From VXPW01 sp965115815 (GTDB taxonomy: Bacteria > Pseudomonadota > Alphaproteobacteria > TMED109): a stretch of 64,000 nucleotides of DNA. Below the pieces are notes generated by a model. It searched no databases. It was not told the DNA's origin and was given only the letters and a program-made list of their open reading frames with translations. The stretch lies in contig OZ220465.1 of assembly GCA_965115815.1 (NCBI GenBank), positions 2,232,001 through 2,296,000 of the forward strand. The letters are read 5' to 3'. Of the stretch, positions 25,684-34,603 are shown in pieces (positions within the stretch are counted from its first letter, which is position 1; each line of letters starts with the position of its first letter). A program made the position numbers and the translations under genes.

Positions 25684-27496
25684 GTGCCCGCACCGAAAAT
25701 GGTCATTTTGGCGGCCCTTCCGGCGAAATTTCGGGTTGGACCCACCCTCCGGGGCCTCCGGTCGCTCCGTTTCCAGGGGATTCCTGCCGATTCGTAGCGG
25801 CATCCGGGCCCTTCCCACCCAGAATCCGGACGCTAGGGCGAGCGGTTCCGTTCCCGCTCCCGGCGAGCTTTGCGGACGGGGTGGAGGGGCGCCGCTGTCA
25901 GGCGGCGCGTCTTCGTCGTCGTCGGGCTTGGGCCCGGGCCTGTCTCTGCAGCAGCAACCCGATGCGGTGGACATTGAAGGCCACCATGGAGAGCGCCACC
26001 ATCCGCGCAAAACCCTCCGCCCCATACGACAGGACCCGGTCCATGCCGCGCTGCTCGAGATTATTGATGGCGGACTCCACGGCCGGATGCTGCCGGCGCA
26101 TCTCCCGGAACGTCGGGTCGGCGGCCCGTTTCCGGTCGGCCGGACCGAGTTTTCCCTTCTTCGGAAGCACGTTGTGATCCAGCAGTTCGTCCAGTGCGAT
26201 CCGGTTGGAGGGGCTGTGGAACCCCCGATCGAAGCTGCACAAGCGGAGGTCGGGGAAGCGGGCCTGCGCTTCCCGGATCATGGGCACGGCATGATCCACG
26301 TCTCCGCCTTCCCACAGGATCCGGGAGTGTAGGAGGAAGCCGTGCTGATCCTCCAGCACGGCCACCGGCACTCCGAGTTCCACCGGAACCCCGGCCTTGC
26401 CCTTCACGCACCAGCGCGTGTGCTCCTCGAAGATCGAAAACACCTTCTCTTTCTGCGGGATCTTCTCGCCTTTCAGCAGGCGGCGGTCCACTTGGTCGAG
26501 CTGCCTCCGGGCATGCTTGAGGTACGACTCGATCCGGAGAATCCTGGGGGCTCCGACGCCTTGCTCCCGAAGCGCGGGAACCGTCGCTTCCGCCCGTCGG
26601 ACCTCCTCCCAGCAGGCGTCGAGGTACGCTTGGATCGGCCCCGGACGGGCCCGCCGGGTCCGCCGAACCTTCTGAAAGAGCCGCTGCAGCCTCCGGCTCC
26701 GATGCCGCCACTGCCGCCCTCCGGACACCCCCGCCCGCAGGGCTGAGCGGCCCGTCTCGCGCACCAGGCAACGCATCGCATCCCACAGCAGGTTGACATC
26801 CGTCGGGAAGTGCACATCCGTCTTCACCACGAACGAATCACAGCGGCCCCGCAGGGGCTCCTTCGACGGGCGACCGCCCGGGCCGCTCTTCCGCTTCCGC
26901 TTCCGCACCAGCGCATGGCCGCTCTCCGCGATCAGCTGCAACACCTCCCCCAGCACGTCCGGCGTCAGCAGGCTCACGTTGTGTACCACCGTGGGATACC
27001 GGTACCGGGTCTCGTCCCAGAAGCCGGAGTGTCCCAGAAACTTCCGAACGGTATGGTGTTGGTTCACCAGCTCGTGCAGACGATCGAAGTCACACCCCAG
27101 GACCTGCTTCAGGAGACCCATCACGAGGATCCTCCACAGCTCCATGCCGGGACGCCCTTTCGTGTGGGACACCTCGGGAAGGATCCCCTGCTCTAGGATC
27201 TCGAACAACCGGGCACGAACCGACCGGTCGGCATACACGTGCCGAAGCCCGAGCAGCAGCGGCGGAATGTCATCCCGCGAGTTCTCGTCGATCTCGATCT
27301 CCTCGATCGCAACCTGACCCAATTCCATCTGCAGGCGAATGACGTTTCGCATGGCAATTCTCGCGAAGATTCCCGAAAATCCGGCCGATTCTCGACCTCA
27401 TCGGCCGATTCCCGCATCAAAGCGGGATTCTTCGTCCCCTCTATATCACGATTCCACTTTCAGAGTCAAACCATTGTACTTTTTCGGTGCGGGCAC
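25684..27496 (-). mobile_element. ISNCY-family element copy 1 (1813 bp)
   Basis: Terminal repeats GTGCCCGCACCGAAAA and complement. 6-bp target duplication TATCTA. One transposase gene. Confidence 0.88.
25898..27352 (-). CDS. ISNCY-family transposase (copy 1)
   Basis: 484 residues, open throughout and nearly identical to copy 3. N-terminal part: GRPGMELWRILVMGLLKQVL, then LHELVNQHHTVRKFLGH. Catalytic part: SFDRGFHSPSNRIALDELL and PAVESAINNLEQRG, with acidic residues in DDE-like spacing. The C-terminus is arginine-rich. Probably functional. Confidence 0.88.
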   Translation of the reverse strand: MRNVIRLQMELGQVAIEEIEIDENSRDDIPPLLLGLRHVYADRSVRARLFEILEQGILPEVSHTKGRPGMELWRILVMGLLKQVLGCDFDRLHELVNQHHTVRKFLGHSGFWDETRYRYPTVVHNVSLLTPDVLGEVLQLIAESGHALVRKRKRKSGPGGRPSKEPLRGRCDSFVVKTDVHFPTDVNLLWDAMRCLVRETGRSALRAGVSGGRQWRHRSRRLQRLFQKVRRTRRARPGPIQAYLDACWEEVRRAEATVPALREQGVGAPRILRIESYLKHARRQLDQVDRRLLKGEKIPQKEKVFSIFEEHTRWCVKGKAGVPVELGVPVAVLEDQHGFLLHSRILWEGGDVDHAVPMIREAQARFPDLRLCSFDRGFHSPSNRIALDELLDHNVLPKKGKLGPADRKRAADPTFREMRRQHPAVESAINNLEQRGMDRVLSYGAEGFARMVALSMVAFNVHRIGLLLQRQARAQARRRRRRAA

Positions 27497-27674
27497 TATC
27501 TACTCACCCCCCTACTGATGACGAATCGTTTTTCCTGACGGGTTCGGATCCGGCATTTTTCCTTGTCCCTTTAACTCGCTCGCGACCGATGACCGGAGGT
27601 GCGTGTTCCGGCTGACAAGAAGCGGGTCGATCTTCGTCATCAGTAGGGGGGTGAGTAGATACCCTTCTTTGATG

Positions 27675-29408
27675 GTAACTGCTCACCCCCTGGTTCCGGC
27701 TTGATGTCGGGGTCGAGCCACGAACGGGTTTTCGTGGAGACTTGACACTGTAGGCGCATGCAGTCAGTGGTGGTCATCGAGCGCGACGGGGACCGCCGGT
27801 GGGCTCCTTTGGATTCAGGGCGACGAGCGGGCTGTGCCCGCTGCTTCCGAGGTTCCGGCCCCCGCAGGATCGGTATGGGGAAACGCCTCCGGGAGGCGGC
27901 GCGCGGATGGAGCGCCCGGCGGTGCTCGTGGCGATCCTGGCCGCCGAGGCCGGGTGATGGCGACGGTCAACGCGGCGTCGCTGCGCGAGGAGTTCAAAGC
28001 GGCCCAGGCCCGGATCGCGGCGCTGCGCGCGGCCGGCAAGGTGGGCAGGAGGTGGATGCCGGGATCCCGCGTGCGGTTCACCTTGCCGAGCCTCCTGATG
28101 GCCGTCCTGCTGGAGAAGACGACCCGCAAGACCAGCGCCAACTCCGGCCTCCCGCCGTCGCAGAAGGACAAGGACGAGACCGCGCGGCGCCCGGGTGCCC
28201 ACCTCCGGAAGACCGTCGTCGAGGAGACGGTCGCCGTCGAGGCCTGCGACGCCTGCGGCGCCGACCTCACGGGCGTCGATCCCGTCGACCGAGAGCGTCG
28301 CGTCCTGTACGACCTCGGGTTCGAGGTCGTCGAGCGTCGCGTCGACGCCGAGGGCAAGGCCTGCCCGGATGGCCGGACCCGGACCCGGGGACGGTTCCCC
28401 GAGACCCTGCCCGGGCCGCTGCCATACGGCGTCGGTCTGCAGGCCTTCGTCCTCCACCTGCGGGTCGCCCCCATGCTGTCCCTGCGCCGAACCGTCGGGC
28501 TCGTGCAGGCAATTTCCGGGCTCCGACTCTCCGAGATCACCGGTCTCGGCGACGTCAGGCGTCTGCATGACGCACTGCTCTCCTGGGAGCAGGCTGCCAT
28601 CGCCCAGCTGCGGGAACGTCCGGCCCTGCAGGCCGACGAAACCGGCTTCCGGGTCGACGGCAAGACCCCATGGCTCCCTGTCGTCACCGACGGATCCCTG
28701 ACGGGCACGTTCCTGCATCGCAAGCGCGGCAGGCAGGCCATCGAGGAGATCGGGATCCTCCCGCGCACCACCGGCACGCGGGTTCACGATTGCTGGGCCG
28801 CATACTTGGCCTACGATCCGTGCACCCACCCGCTGTGCGGGCCCCGCCTGCTCAGGGAACTGACCTTCATCGTCGACTCCAACGGCTACCGCTGGGCACG
28901 CCGGATGAAGAAACGGCTGCGCGAGACCGGCCACCGGGTTAACCCGAGCGCATCCAGGACCCTGACCGAGCCCGAACGCCGCGGCGTCCTCCAGCGCTAC
29001 CGGACCCTTCTGACCCAGGGGGCGAGGGAACTGCCTGCCATCCCGCCCCGACCGAAAGGGAAGCGCAGACGGATCGCGAAGTCCGACGCGCACAACCTCC
29101 AAGAGCGTCTCGCCAAGCACGAAGAATCCGTCCTGCGCTTCATGAGCGACCCGGACGTCAGCTTCACCCACCCTGCCGGCGAGCAGAAAATCCGGATGGC
29201 GAAAGTCAAGATCAAGGTGTCCGGATGCTTCCGAACCCAGCTCCATGCCAAGGCCTGGTGCCGAATCTCCAGCTACCTCACCTCCATGGCGGCACGCGGC
29301 TACAACCCGCTCGTCGCCATCCAGATCGCACGCGCCGGAAACGCCGCCGACATGATCAGCATGCACCACGCCAAACCCGTCTCTATGGGGGGGGGGGTGA
29401 GTAGATAC
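27675..29408 (+). mobile_element. IS66-family element (1734 bp)
   Basis: Ends GTAACTGCTCACCCCC (27675) and the complement of GTATCTACTCACCCCC (29408). No matching 8-bp flanks remain. A G-run of about a dozen lies just inside the right end. Confidence 0.8.
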
Positions 29409-29432
29409 CAAGATCTTTCTGTAGATCAATAG
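27957..29432 (+). CDS. IS66-family transposase (TnpC type)
   Basis: 491 codons from the ATG at 27957. Contains NSGLPPSQKDKDE, the CDACGAD zinc-finger-like segment, the catalytic LQADETGFRVDGKTPWL, then HDCWAAYLAYDP, and a C-terminal arm ending with CRISSYLTSMAARGYNPL. The normal stop appears lost next to the G-run, so the last residues are read from flanking DNA. The accessory genes tnpA and tnpB of larger IS66 elements are absent. Confidence 0.85.
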   Translation: MATVNAASLREEFKAAQARIAALRAAGKVGRRWMPGSRVRFTLPSLLMAVLLEKTTRKTSANSGLPPSQKDKDETARRPGAHLRKTVVEETVAVEACDACGADLTGVDPVDRERRVLYDLGFEVVERRVDAEGKACPDGRTRTRGRFPETLPGPLPYGVGLQAFVLHLRVAPMLSLRRTVGLVQAISGLRLSEITGLGDVRRLHDALLSWEQAAIAQLRERPALQADETGFRVDGKTPWLPVVTDGSLTGTFLHRKRGRQAIEEIGILPRTTGTRVHDCWAAYLAYDPCTHPLCGPRLLRELTFIVDSNGYRWARRMKKRLRETGHRVNPSASRTLTEPERRGVLQRYRTLLTQGARELPAIPPRPKGKRRRIAKSDAHNLQERLAKHEESVLRFMSDPDVSFTHPAGEQKIRMAKVKIKVSGCFRTQLHAKAWCRISSYLTSMAARGYNPLVAIQIARAGNAADMISMHHAKPVSMGGGVSRYQDLSVDQ

Positions 29433-29715
29433 CTTGCTTCTGCTATACGAGATTCCCCCCCCCCGACGGAGATCGCCCCCGATCAAGTCCAATGCTAAAC
29501 GGACCTCACCTGTCAACTCAACATTGATCCCGAGTTCGGGAGAAGTCGGAAATCGGTCTTGGGCACAACGCGGGCACAGGTGAACGAGACTCCCCGGGAG
29601 CGTGGCATCGCGATTGAACGCACCCAACTCCCCGATCGGGACGGAGCCGTATGCCGCAAGATTCGCGACTGAGCCAGCCAGTCACAGCCTTCGGATCCGG
29701 GGGTTTCTCGTGCGC
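29433..29715. other. No gene recognised
   Basis: Begins with a C-run (29455-29464). No ORF or repeat that I can assign; the 3' end of the RTX lipoprotein gene follows at 29716. Confidence 0.5.
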
Positions 29716-30489
29716 TCAACGTTTACGAAGCACGATACTCAATTTGTGCAGGTCTTCGGATTTCACATCTCTAATTGTTATGCTCCAGTCGCTCTTGCCG
29801 GGGAAGGTAAGCACTGGGTGACCAGAAGGGTCGTATTCTACGGGCAAAGAGCCCATGATGGGGTGATCTTTCTCAACGAATATAATGATGCGGTCTTCGC
29901 CCGGAACAAAATCAAAGATCATGTCGTGTCCTTTTACCTTCGGGTTGAAAAAGAACCTGTCTTTGCCTCTACCACCGTTTAGCTTGTCATCACCGGGTCC
30001 GCCCACGATAAGATCGTCGCCGGGTCCGCCCATGACCCAGTCGTCACCCTTGCCGCCGTTTAGATCGTCGTTCCCGCGCTGTCCCCAGATTATGTCGTCG
30101 TCGTCGCCGCCGTGAATGTTGTCGTCGCCCTCGTCGCCCTTGATTTGGTCGTTTCCCTCGTCGCCCCTGATCCAGTCGTCGCCCCCCCAACCGTCGCACC
30201 GATCGTCTCCGGCTCCAAGGTAGATTTGGTCGCCGTCGTTGGTGCCGTGAATCTCGTCGTCGTCGTCGGTGCCGTAAATCTCGAGGGATCCATCTTCGTG
30301 CACGTACGTTGTTCCAGGGGCGGGAACAGGGTGGGCAATGGTCCCCTCTTTGTCATCATAGTCATCAGATAGACCATGATGTTCGCCGCGCGCGCCGCAC
30401 CCTATGACAAGCGGGATCACCACACCGAGCAATGCTCCAATCAACGACGCGTGCGCCAGTCGGTCCTTCGTACAAACAGTCATCTTCAT
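29716..30489 (-). CDS. RTX-type calcium-binding repeat lipoprotein
   Basis: 257 residues. The N-terminus MKMTVCTKDRLAHASLIGAL, then VVIPLVIGC, is a lipoprotein signal with lipobox VIGC. The middle has GGxGxDxxx-type repeats (GNDQIKGDEGDDNIHGG, KGDDWVMGGPGDDLIVGG) that form calcium-binding beta rolls. A globular C-terminus (DMIFDFVPGEDRIIIF) follows, as in secreted repeat proteins. A strong ribosome site AGGAAGGA precedes the ATG at 30489. The frame stays open into the IS3 element upstream, but that is not part of the gene. The IS3 end lies 14 bp upstream, so expression may now depend on IS sequence. Confidence 0.82.
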   Translation of the reverse strand: MKMTVCTKDRLAHASLIGALLGVVIPLVIGCGARGEHHGLSDDYDDKEGTIAHPVPAPGTTYVHEDGSLEIYGTDDDDEIHGTNDGDQIYLGAGDDRCDGWGGDDWIRGDEGNDQIKGDEGDDNIHGGDDDDIIWGQRGNDDLNGGKGDDWVMGGPGDDLIVGGPGDDKLNGGRGKDRFFFNPKVKGHDMIFDFVPGEDRIIIFVEKDHPIMGSLPVEYDPSGHPVLTFPGKSDWSITIRDVKSEDLHKLSIVLRKR

Positions 30490-30533
30490 TCCTTCCTGGT
30501 GGCCTGCCCCCATCGACGGGTCCAGTGCGAATG

Positions 30534-31430
30534 TTAGTGCATGGGCGGCTTCTCCGCCAGGCGGGCCGGCCGGCGGAGCGTAGCGGAGCCGGCCGGCCCG
30601 CCTGGCATGATCGTTTCCGGGGCTGGGGGTCGGTATCCCGAGCTGCTGTGCGGACGCACGGCGTTGTAGTGGCGGCGCCAGGACTCGATGAGAATCCGGG
30701 CCTCCTTCAGGGTGTGGAAGATCTCTCCATTCAGGAGATCGTCCCGCAGCCGTGCATGGAAGCTTTCGATGAATCCGTTCTCCCAGGGGGATCCCGGCCG
30801 GATGAAGGCCGTGCGGGCGCCGACCGCAGAGATCCATCGCCGCACGACCTTGGCGACGAACTCCGGACCGTGGTCGGAACGGATGGGGCCCGGCACGCCC
30901 CGCAGGAGGAACCGATCGCTCAGCACATCGACGACATCGCTTGAAGAGAGCGTGCGCCGGACCCGGATAGCCAGGCTCTCGCGGCGGAACTCGTCCAGCA
31001 CGTTGAGCCTGCGGAAGGCCCGGCCGTCCCGGGTCCGGTGATGCACGAAGTCGTACGACCCGACGTGGTTCACCCGCTCGGCACGGAGCCGGACACAGGA
31101 GCCATCGTCAAGCCACCGTCGGCTCCGTTTCCGGGGTTTGGCAGGCACGTTCAGCCCCTCGCGCCGCCACAGGCGCTCGATCCTCTGGTCGTGGACCCGC
31201 CAGCCGGCGTCGCGCAGCAGGGCCGCGATGCGGCGGTAGCCGTAGCGGACCTGCCGGCGAGCCAGCTCGATCCTGTCCGCAGCCAGGCGCTTCTCGTCGG
31301 CACGGGGGCGCGGCACCCGGCGCTGGGTCGAGCGATGCTGCCCCAGTACCCGGCAGGCACGCCGTTCCGAGATCTCAAGCCGACCACGGACAGGATCGAT
31401 ACATGGGCGACGACGCGAGGGGCTTAGAAG
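30534..31430 (-). CDS. IS3-family transposase OrfB (element A), expressed by -1 frameshift
   Basis: rve integrase core: SYDFVHHRTRDGRAFRRLNV (first D), PIRSDHGPEFVAKVVRRW (second D), SPWENGFIESFHARLRDDLL (E), RPHSSSGYRPPAPETI. No good independent start is seen. A GGGAAAC heptamer in orfA lets ribosomes move -1 into this frame (GKLLSPSRRRPCIDPV), giving the OrfAB fusion typical of IS3 elements. The 3' part encodes the hairpin listed separately. Confidence 0.88.
   Translation of the reverse strand, partial: LLSPSRRRPCIDPVRGRLEISERRACRVLGQHRSTQRRVPRPRADEKRLAADRIELARRQVRYGYRRIAALLRDAGWRVHDQRIERLWRREGLNVPAKPRKRSRRWLDDGSCVRLRAERVNHVGSYDFVHHRTRDGRAFRRLNVLDEFRRESLAIRVRRTLSSSDVVDVLSDRFLLRGVPGPIRSDHGPEFVAKVVRRWISAVGARTAFIRPGSPWENGFIESFHARLRDDLLNGEIFHTLKEARILIESWRRHYNAVRPHSSSGYRPPAPETIMPGGPAGSATLRRPARLAEKPPMH
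30556..30606. repeat. 51-bp perfect hairpin inside IS3-A orfB
   Basis: Arms of 19 nt (GCCAGGCGGGCCGGCCGGC and its exact complement) around the loop GGAGCGTAGCGGA. Same position as the hairpin at 2841-2891; missing from the copy at 7840-9010. Confidence 0.85.
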
Positions 31431-31702
31431 TTTCCCCGCGCGGCCTCTTGGAGAATCTGCTGGTCCAACGCCAGGTCGGAAACCGCCCGGCGCAGCCGCT
31501 CGTTCTCCTTCTCCCGATCCTTCAGGCGGCGCAGCGGATCGCCGTTCATCCCGGCATACTCCTTGCGCCACCGGTAGAAGGTGACCTCGCTGATCCCGAC
31601 CCGTCGGATCGCCTCTGCCATCGACAGGTCCTGACCGTGCAGCACCTCCACCTGCCGCAGCAGGCGGACGATCTGATCCGGCTTGTAACGCGTTCTGGCC
31701 AT
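31424..31702 (-). CDS. IS3-family transposase OrfA (element A)
   Basis: 92 residues: RYKPDQIVRLLRQVEVLHGQ, then AEAIRRVGISEVTFYRWRKE (HTH), then a leucine-zipper segment EKENERLRRAVSDLALDQQI. Ends ARGNF. Confidence 0.9.
   Translation of the reverse strand: MARTRYKPDQIVRLLRQVEVLHGQDLSMAEAIRRVGISEVTFYRWRKEYAGMNGDPLRRLKDREKENERLRRAVSDLALDQQILQEAARGNF
31430..31436 (-). promoter_or_regulatory. Programmed -1 ribosomal frameshift site GGGAAAC
   Basis: In the orfA frame the codons are CGG GGA AAC, so the heptamer has the X-XXY-YYZ pattern. Slipping -1 bypasses the TAA two codons later and enters the orfB frame. Confidence 0.75.
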
Positions 31703-31757
31703 GGTTGGCCCTCCTCATCCTGAACCTTAGGGTGGACCAGTTTCAGGGGGGCAGACC

Positions 31758-32236
31758 ACGAATACGAGCGAAACGGCACGGCCAATCTCTTCCTGGCGTT
31801 CGCGCCCAACGAAAACTGGCGTACGGTGAACGTCACCGACCGCCGCACGGCGCGGGACTGGGCGCAGTTCATCCGGGAACTCGCGGACGATCCTATCCCC
31901 GGCAAGAAGATCGTACGGGTCATGGACAACCTGAACACGCACGGCCCCGCATCGTTGTATGAGGCCTTTGCACCCCGGGAGGCCATGCGAGTGCGAAAGC
32001 GGTTCGAGTTTCGGTACACGCCGAAGCACGGAAGCTGGCTCAACATGGCCGAGATCGAAATCGGCGCGTTGTCGCGACAGTGTCTTCGCCGACGCATTCC
32101 CGACCGCGCCACCATGCTGCGGGAGACCGCGGCGTGGGTCAAGCGCCGCAACGCGGCCGGCGGCACCGTCGATTGGCGGTTCACGACGGCAGACGCCCGG
32201 GTGAAACTGAAGTCTCTATACCCATCAATCCAATGA
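31758..32236 (+). pseudogene. IS630-family transposase, C-terminal fragment
   Basis: Matches the C-terminal half of the IS630 transposase at 34615-35942: ARDWAQFIRELADD, IVRVMDNLNTHGPASLYEAF, FRYTPKHGSWLNMAEIEIG. The 5' half was lost where IS3-A abuts at 31755. The right end (CCGTACTAC before TA at 32248) is intact. Confidence 0.85.
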
Positions 32237-32249
32237 TTCCGTACTACTA

Positions 32250-32628
32250 GTGCCTGCCCGGAAAATCCCTAAGAGTTTGTTCCTAAATGCATTTATTTCT
32301 CTTTCGTTCGAGATTAGTCCAACCTAACAATCATATCCGCGTGGATTCTTCTCAGATGCCGCAGATTTTGTTCTTATTTTGTTCTTGAAAAAGCCCCGTT
32401 CATGTCCCATATCCTTGTCCCGAGGCAGAGAATGACCGACTTTAGGAACAAACTCTAAGAGTCGGATTACATGAATGAAAGCCCAATATTGACAGGGCGA
32501 AGATTCATCGAATCCAGCCTGATTTCAGCGGAATATGTCGTCATATGCTCTCAAAGAAGGAATCTTCGGTTCTCCAGATTCCAAATATGGTTGCATATAC
32601 AATGCGTTGTGATTTTCCGTGCAGACAT
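32250..32628. repeat. MITE-3 copy 1 (ISNCY-like ends), carrying a nested MITE-4
   Basis: Outer parts 32250-32272 and 32459-32628 match MITE-3 copy 2 (63642-63834) at high identity. The left end GTGCCTGCCCGGAAAATC resembles ISNCY termini. The right end is clipped where MITE-2 copy c begins. Confidence 0.8.
32273..32455. repeat. MITE-4 (183 bp, single copy)
   Basis: Terminal repeats GAGTTTGTTCCTAAA and complement. Direct repeat TAA at 32270-32272 and 32456-32458. Absent from MITE-3 copy 2, so it is a later insertion. The GAG end and 3-bp TNA duplication fit the IS427-type IS5 group, but a parent is not in the window. Confidence 0.8.
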
Positions 32629-32793
32629 TATCTACTCACCCCCCTACTGATGACGAATCGTTTTTCCTGACGGATTCGGATCCGGCATTTCCCCTTACCC
32701 CTTTAACTCGCTCGCGGCCGATGACCGGAGGTGCGTGTTCTGGCTGACAAGAAGCGGATCGATCTTCGTCATCAGTAGGGGGGTGAGTAGATA
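32629..32793. repeat. MITE-2 copy c, right end displaced by ISNCY and IS630
   Basis: Begins TATCTACTCACCCCCC and runs to GTGAGTAGATA at 32793. The last bases (TAGATAC) reappear at 36000-36006 after two later insertions. Confidence 0.85.
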
Positions 32794-34601
32794 GTGCCCG
32801 CACCGAAAAAGTACAATGGTTTGACTCTGAAAGTGGAATCGTGATATAGAGGGGACGAAGAATCCCGCTTTGATGCGGGAATCGGCCGATGCGGTCGAGA
32901 ATCGGCCGGATGTTCGGAAATCTTCGCGAGAATTGCCATGCGAAACGTCCTTCGCCTGCAGATGGAATGGGGTCAGGTTGCGATCGAGGAGATCGAGATC
33001 GACGAGAGCTCGCGGGATGACATTCCGCCGCTGCTGCTTGGGCTTCGGCACGTGTATGCCGACCGGTCGGTTCGTGCCCGGTGGTTCGAGATCCTGGAGC
33101 AGGGGATCCTTCCCGAGGTGTCCCACACGAAAGGGCGTCCCGGCATGGAGCTGTGGAGGATCCTCGTGATGGGTCTCCGGAAGCAGGTCCTGGGGTGTGA
33201 CTTCGATCGTCTGCACGAGCGGGTGAACCCACACCCTACCGTTCGGAAGTTTCTGGGACACTCCGGCTTCTGGGACGAGACCCGGTACCGGTATCCCACG
33301 GTGGTACACCACGTGAGCCTGCGGACGCCGGAAATGCTGGGGGAGGTGTTGCAACTGATCGCGGAGAGCGACCCTGCGCGGGTGCGGAAGCGGAAGCGGA
33401 AGAGCGGCCCGGGCGGTCGCCCGTCGAAGGAGCCCCTGCGGGGCCGCTGTGATTCGTTCGGGGTGAAGACGGATGTGCACGTCCCGACGGACGTCCACCT
33501 GCGGTGGGATGCGATGCGTTGCCGGGTGCGCGAGACGGGCCGCTCAGCCCTGCGGGCGGGAGTGTCCGGAGGGCGGCAGTGGCGGCATCGGAGCCGGAGG
33601 CTGCAGCGGCTCTTTCCGAAGGTTCGGCGGACCCGGCGGGCCCGTCCGGGGCCGATCCAAGCGTACCTCGACGCCTGCTGGGAGGAGGTCCGACGGGCGG
33701 AAGCGACGGTTCCCGCGCTTCGGGAGCAAGGCGTCGGAGCCCCCCAGGATTCTCCGGATCGAGTCGTACCTCAAGCATGCCCGGAGGCAGCTCGACCCAG
33801 TGGACCGCCGCCTGCGGAAAGGCGAGAAGATCCCGCAGGAAGAGAAGGTGGTTTCGATCTTCGAGGAGCACACGCGCGGGTGTGGGAAGGGCAAGGCCGG
33901 GGTTCCGGTGGAACTCGGAGTGCCGGTGGCCGTGCTGGAGGATCAGCACGGCTTCCTCCTACACTCCCGGATCCTGTGGGAAGGCGGAGACGTGGATCAT
34001 GCCGTACCCAGGATCCGGGAAGCGCAGGCCCGCTTCCCCGACCTCCGCCTGTGCCGCTTCGATCGGGGGTTCCACAGCCCCTCCAACCGGATCGCACGGG
34101 ACGAACGGCTGGAGCACAACGTGCTTCCGAAGAAGGGAAACCTCGGTCCGGCCGACCGGAAACGGGCCGCCGACCCGACGTTCCGGGAGATGCGCCGGCA
34201 GCCTCCGGCCGTGGAGTCCGCCATCCATCATCTCGAGCCGCGCGGCAGGGACCGGGTCCGGTCGTAGGAGGCGGAGGGTTTTGCGCGGAGGGTGGCGCTC
34301 TCCATGGTGGCCTTCCATGTCCACCGCATCGGGTTGCTGCGGCAGAGACAGGCCCGGGCCCAAGCCCGACGACGACGCGCCGCCTGACAGCGGCGCCCCT
34401 CCACCCCGTCCGCGAAGCTCGCCGGGAGCGGGAACGGAACCGCTCGCCCTAGCGTCCGGATTCTGGGTGGGAAGGGCCCGGATGCCGCTGCGAATCGGCA
34501 GGAATCCCCTGGAAACGGAGCGACCGGAGGCCCCGGAGGGTGGGTCCAACCCGAAATTTCGCCGGAAGGGCCGCCAAAATGACCATTTTCGGTGCGGGCA
34601 C
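32794..34601 (+). mobile_element. ISNCY-family element copy 2 (degenerate)
   Basis: Terminal repeats GTGCCCGCACCGAAAA and complement. The target duplication TAGATA becomes visible once the IS630 insertion is removed (32788-32793, and 36000-36005 with 34602-34603). Confidence 0.85.
32938..34387 (+). pseudogene. ISNCY-family transposase, pseudogene (copy 2)
   Basis: Aligns along its length to the 484-residue copies 1 and 3. Broken by a frameshift at a C-run near 33743 and a TAG at 34265. About 38 of about 42 hand-counted coding differences from the other two copies are A to C or T to G, giving many Leu to Arg, Gln to Pro, His to Pro and Val to Gly changes. See findings. Confidence 0.88.
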
Positions 34602-34603
34602 TA

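Larger units (their letters stand above)
25677..27662. repeat. MITE-2 copy b, interrupted by ISNCY copy 1
   Basis: The MITE starts at 25677 (GTATCTA), is interrupted by ISNCY at 25684-27496, and resumes at 27497 to end GTGAGTAGATAC at 27662. The ISNCY insertion duplicated TATCTA (25678-25683 and 27497-27502). Confidence 0.85.
30503..31755 (-). mobile_element. IS3-family element A, copy 3 (best preserved)
   Basis: Ends CCTGCCCCCATCGACGGGTC (30503) and TCTGCCCCCCTGAAACTGGT (complement, ending 31755). orfA and orfB are both open, with a ribosomal slippage site. Confidence 0.85.

Noticed and set aside
30490..30837. Longer N-terminus for the RTX lipoprotein
   Set aside because: It is antisense IS3 orfB; the ATG at 30489 has a strong ribosome site and starts a signal peptide.
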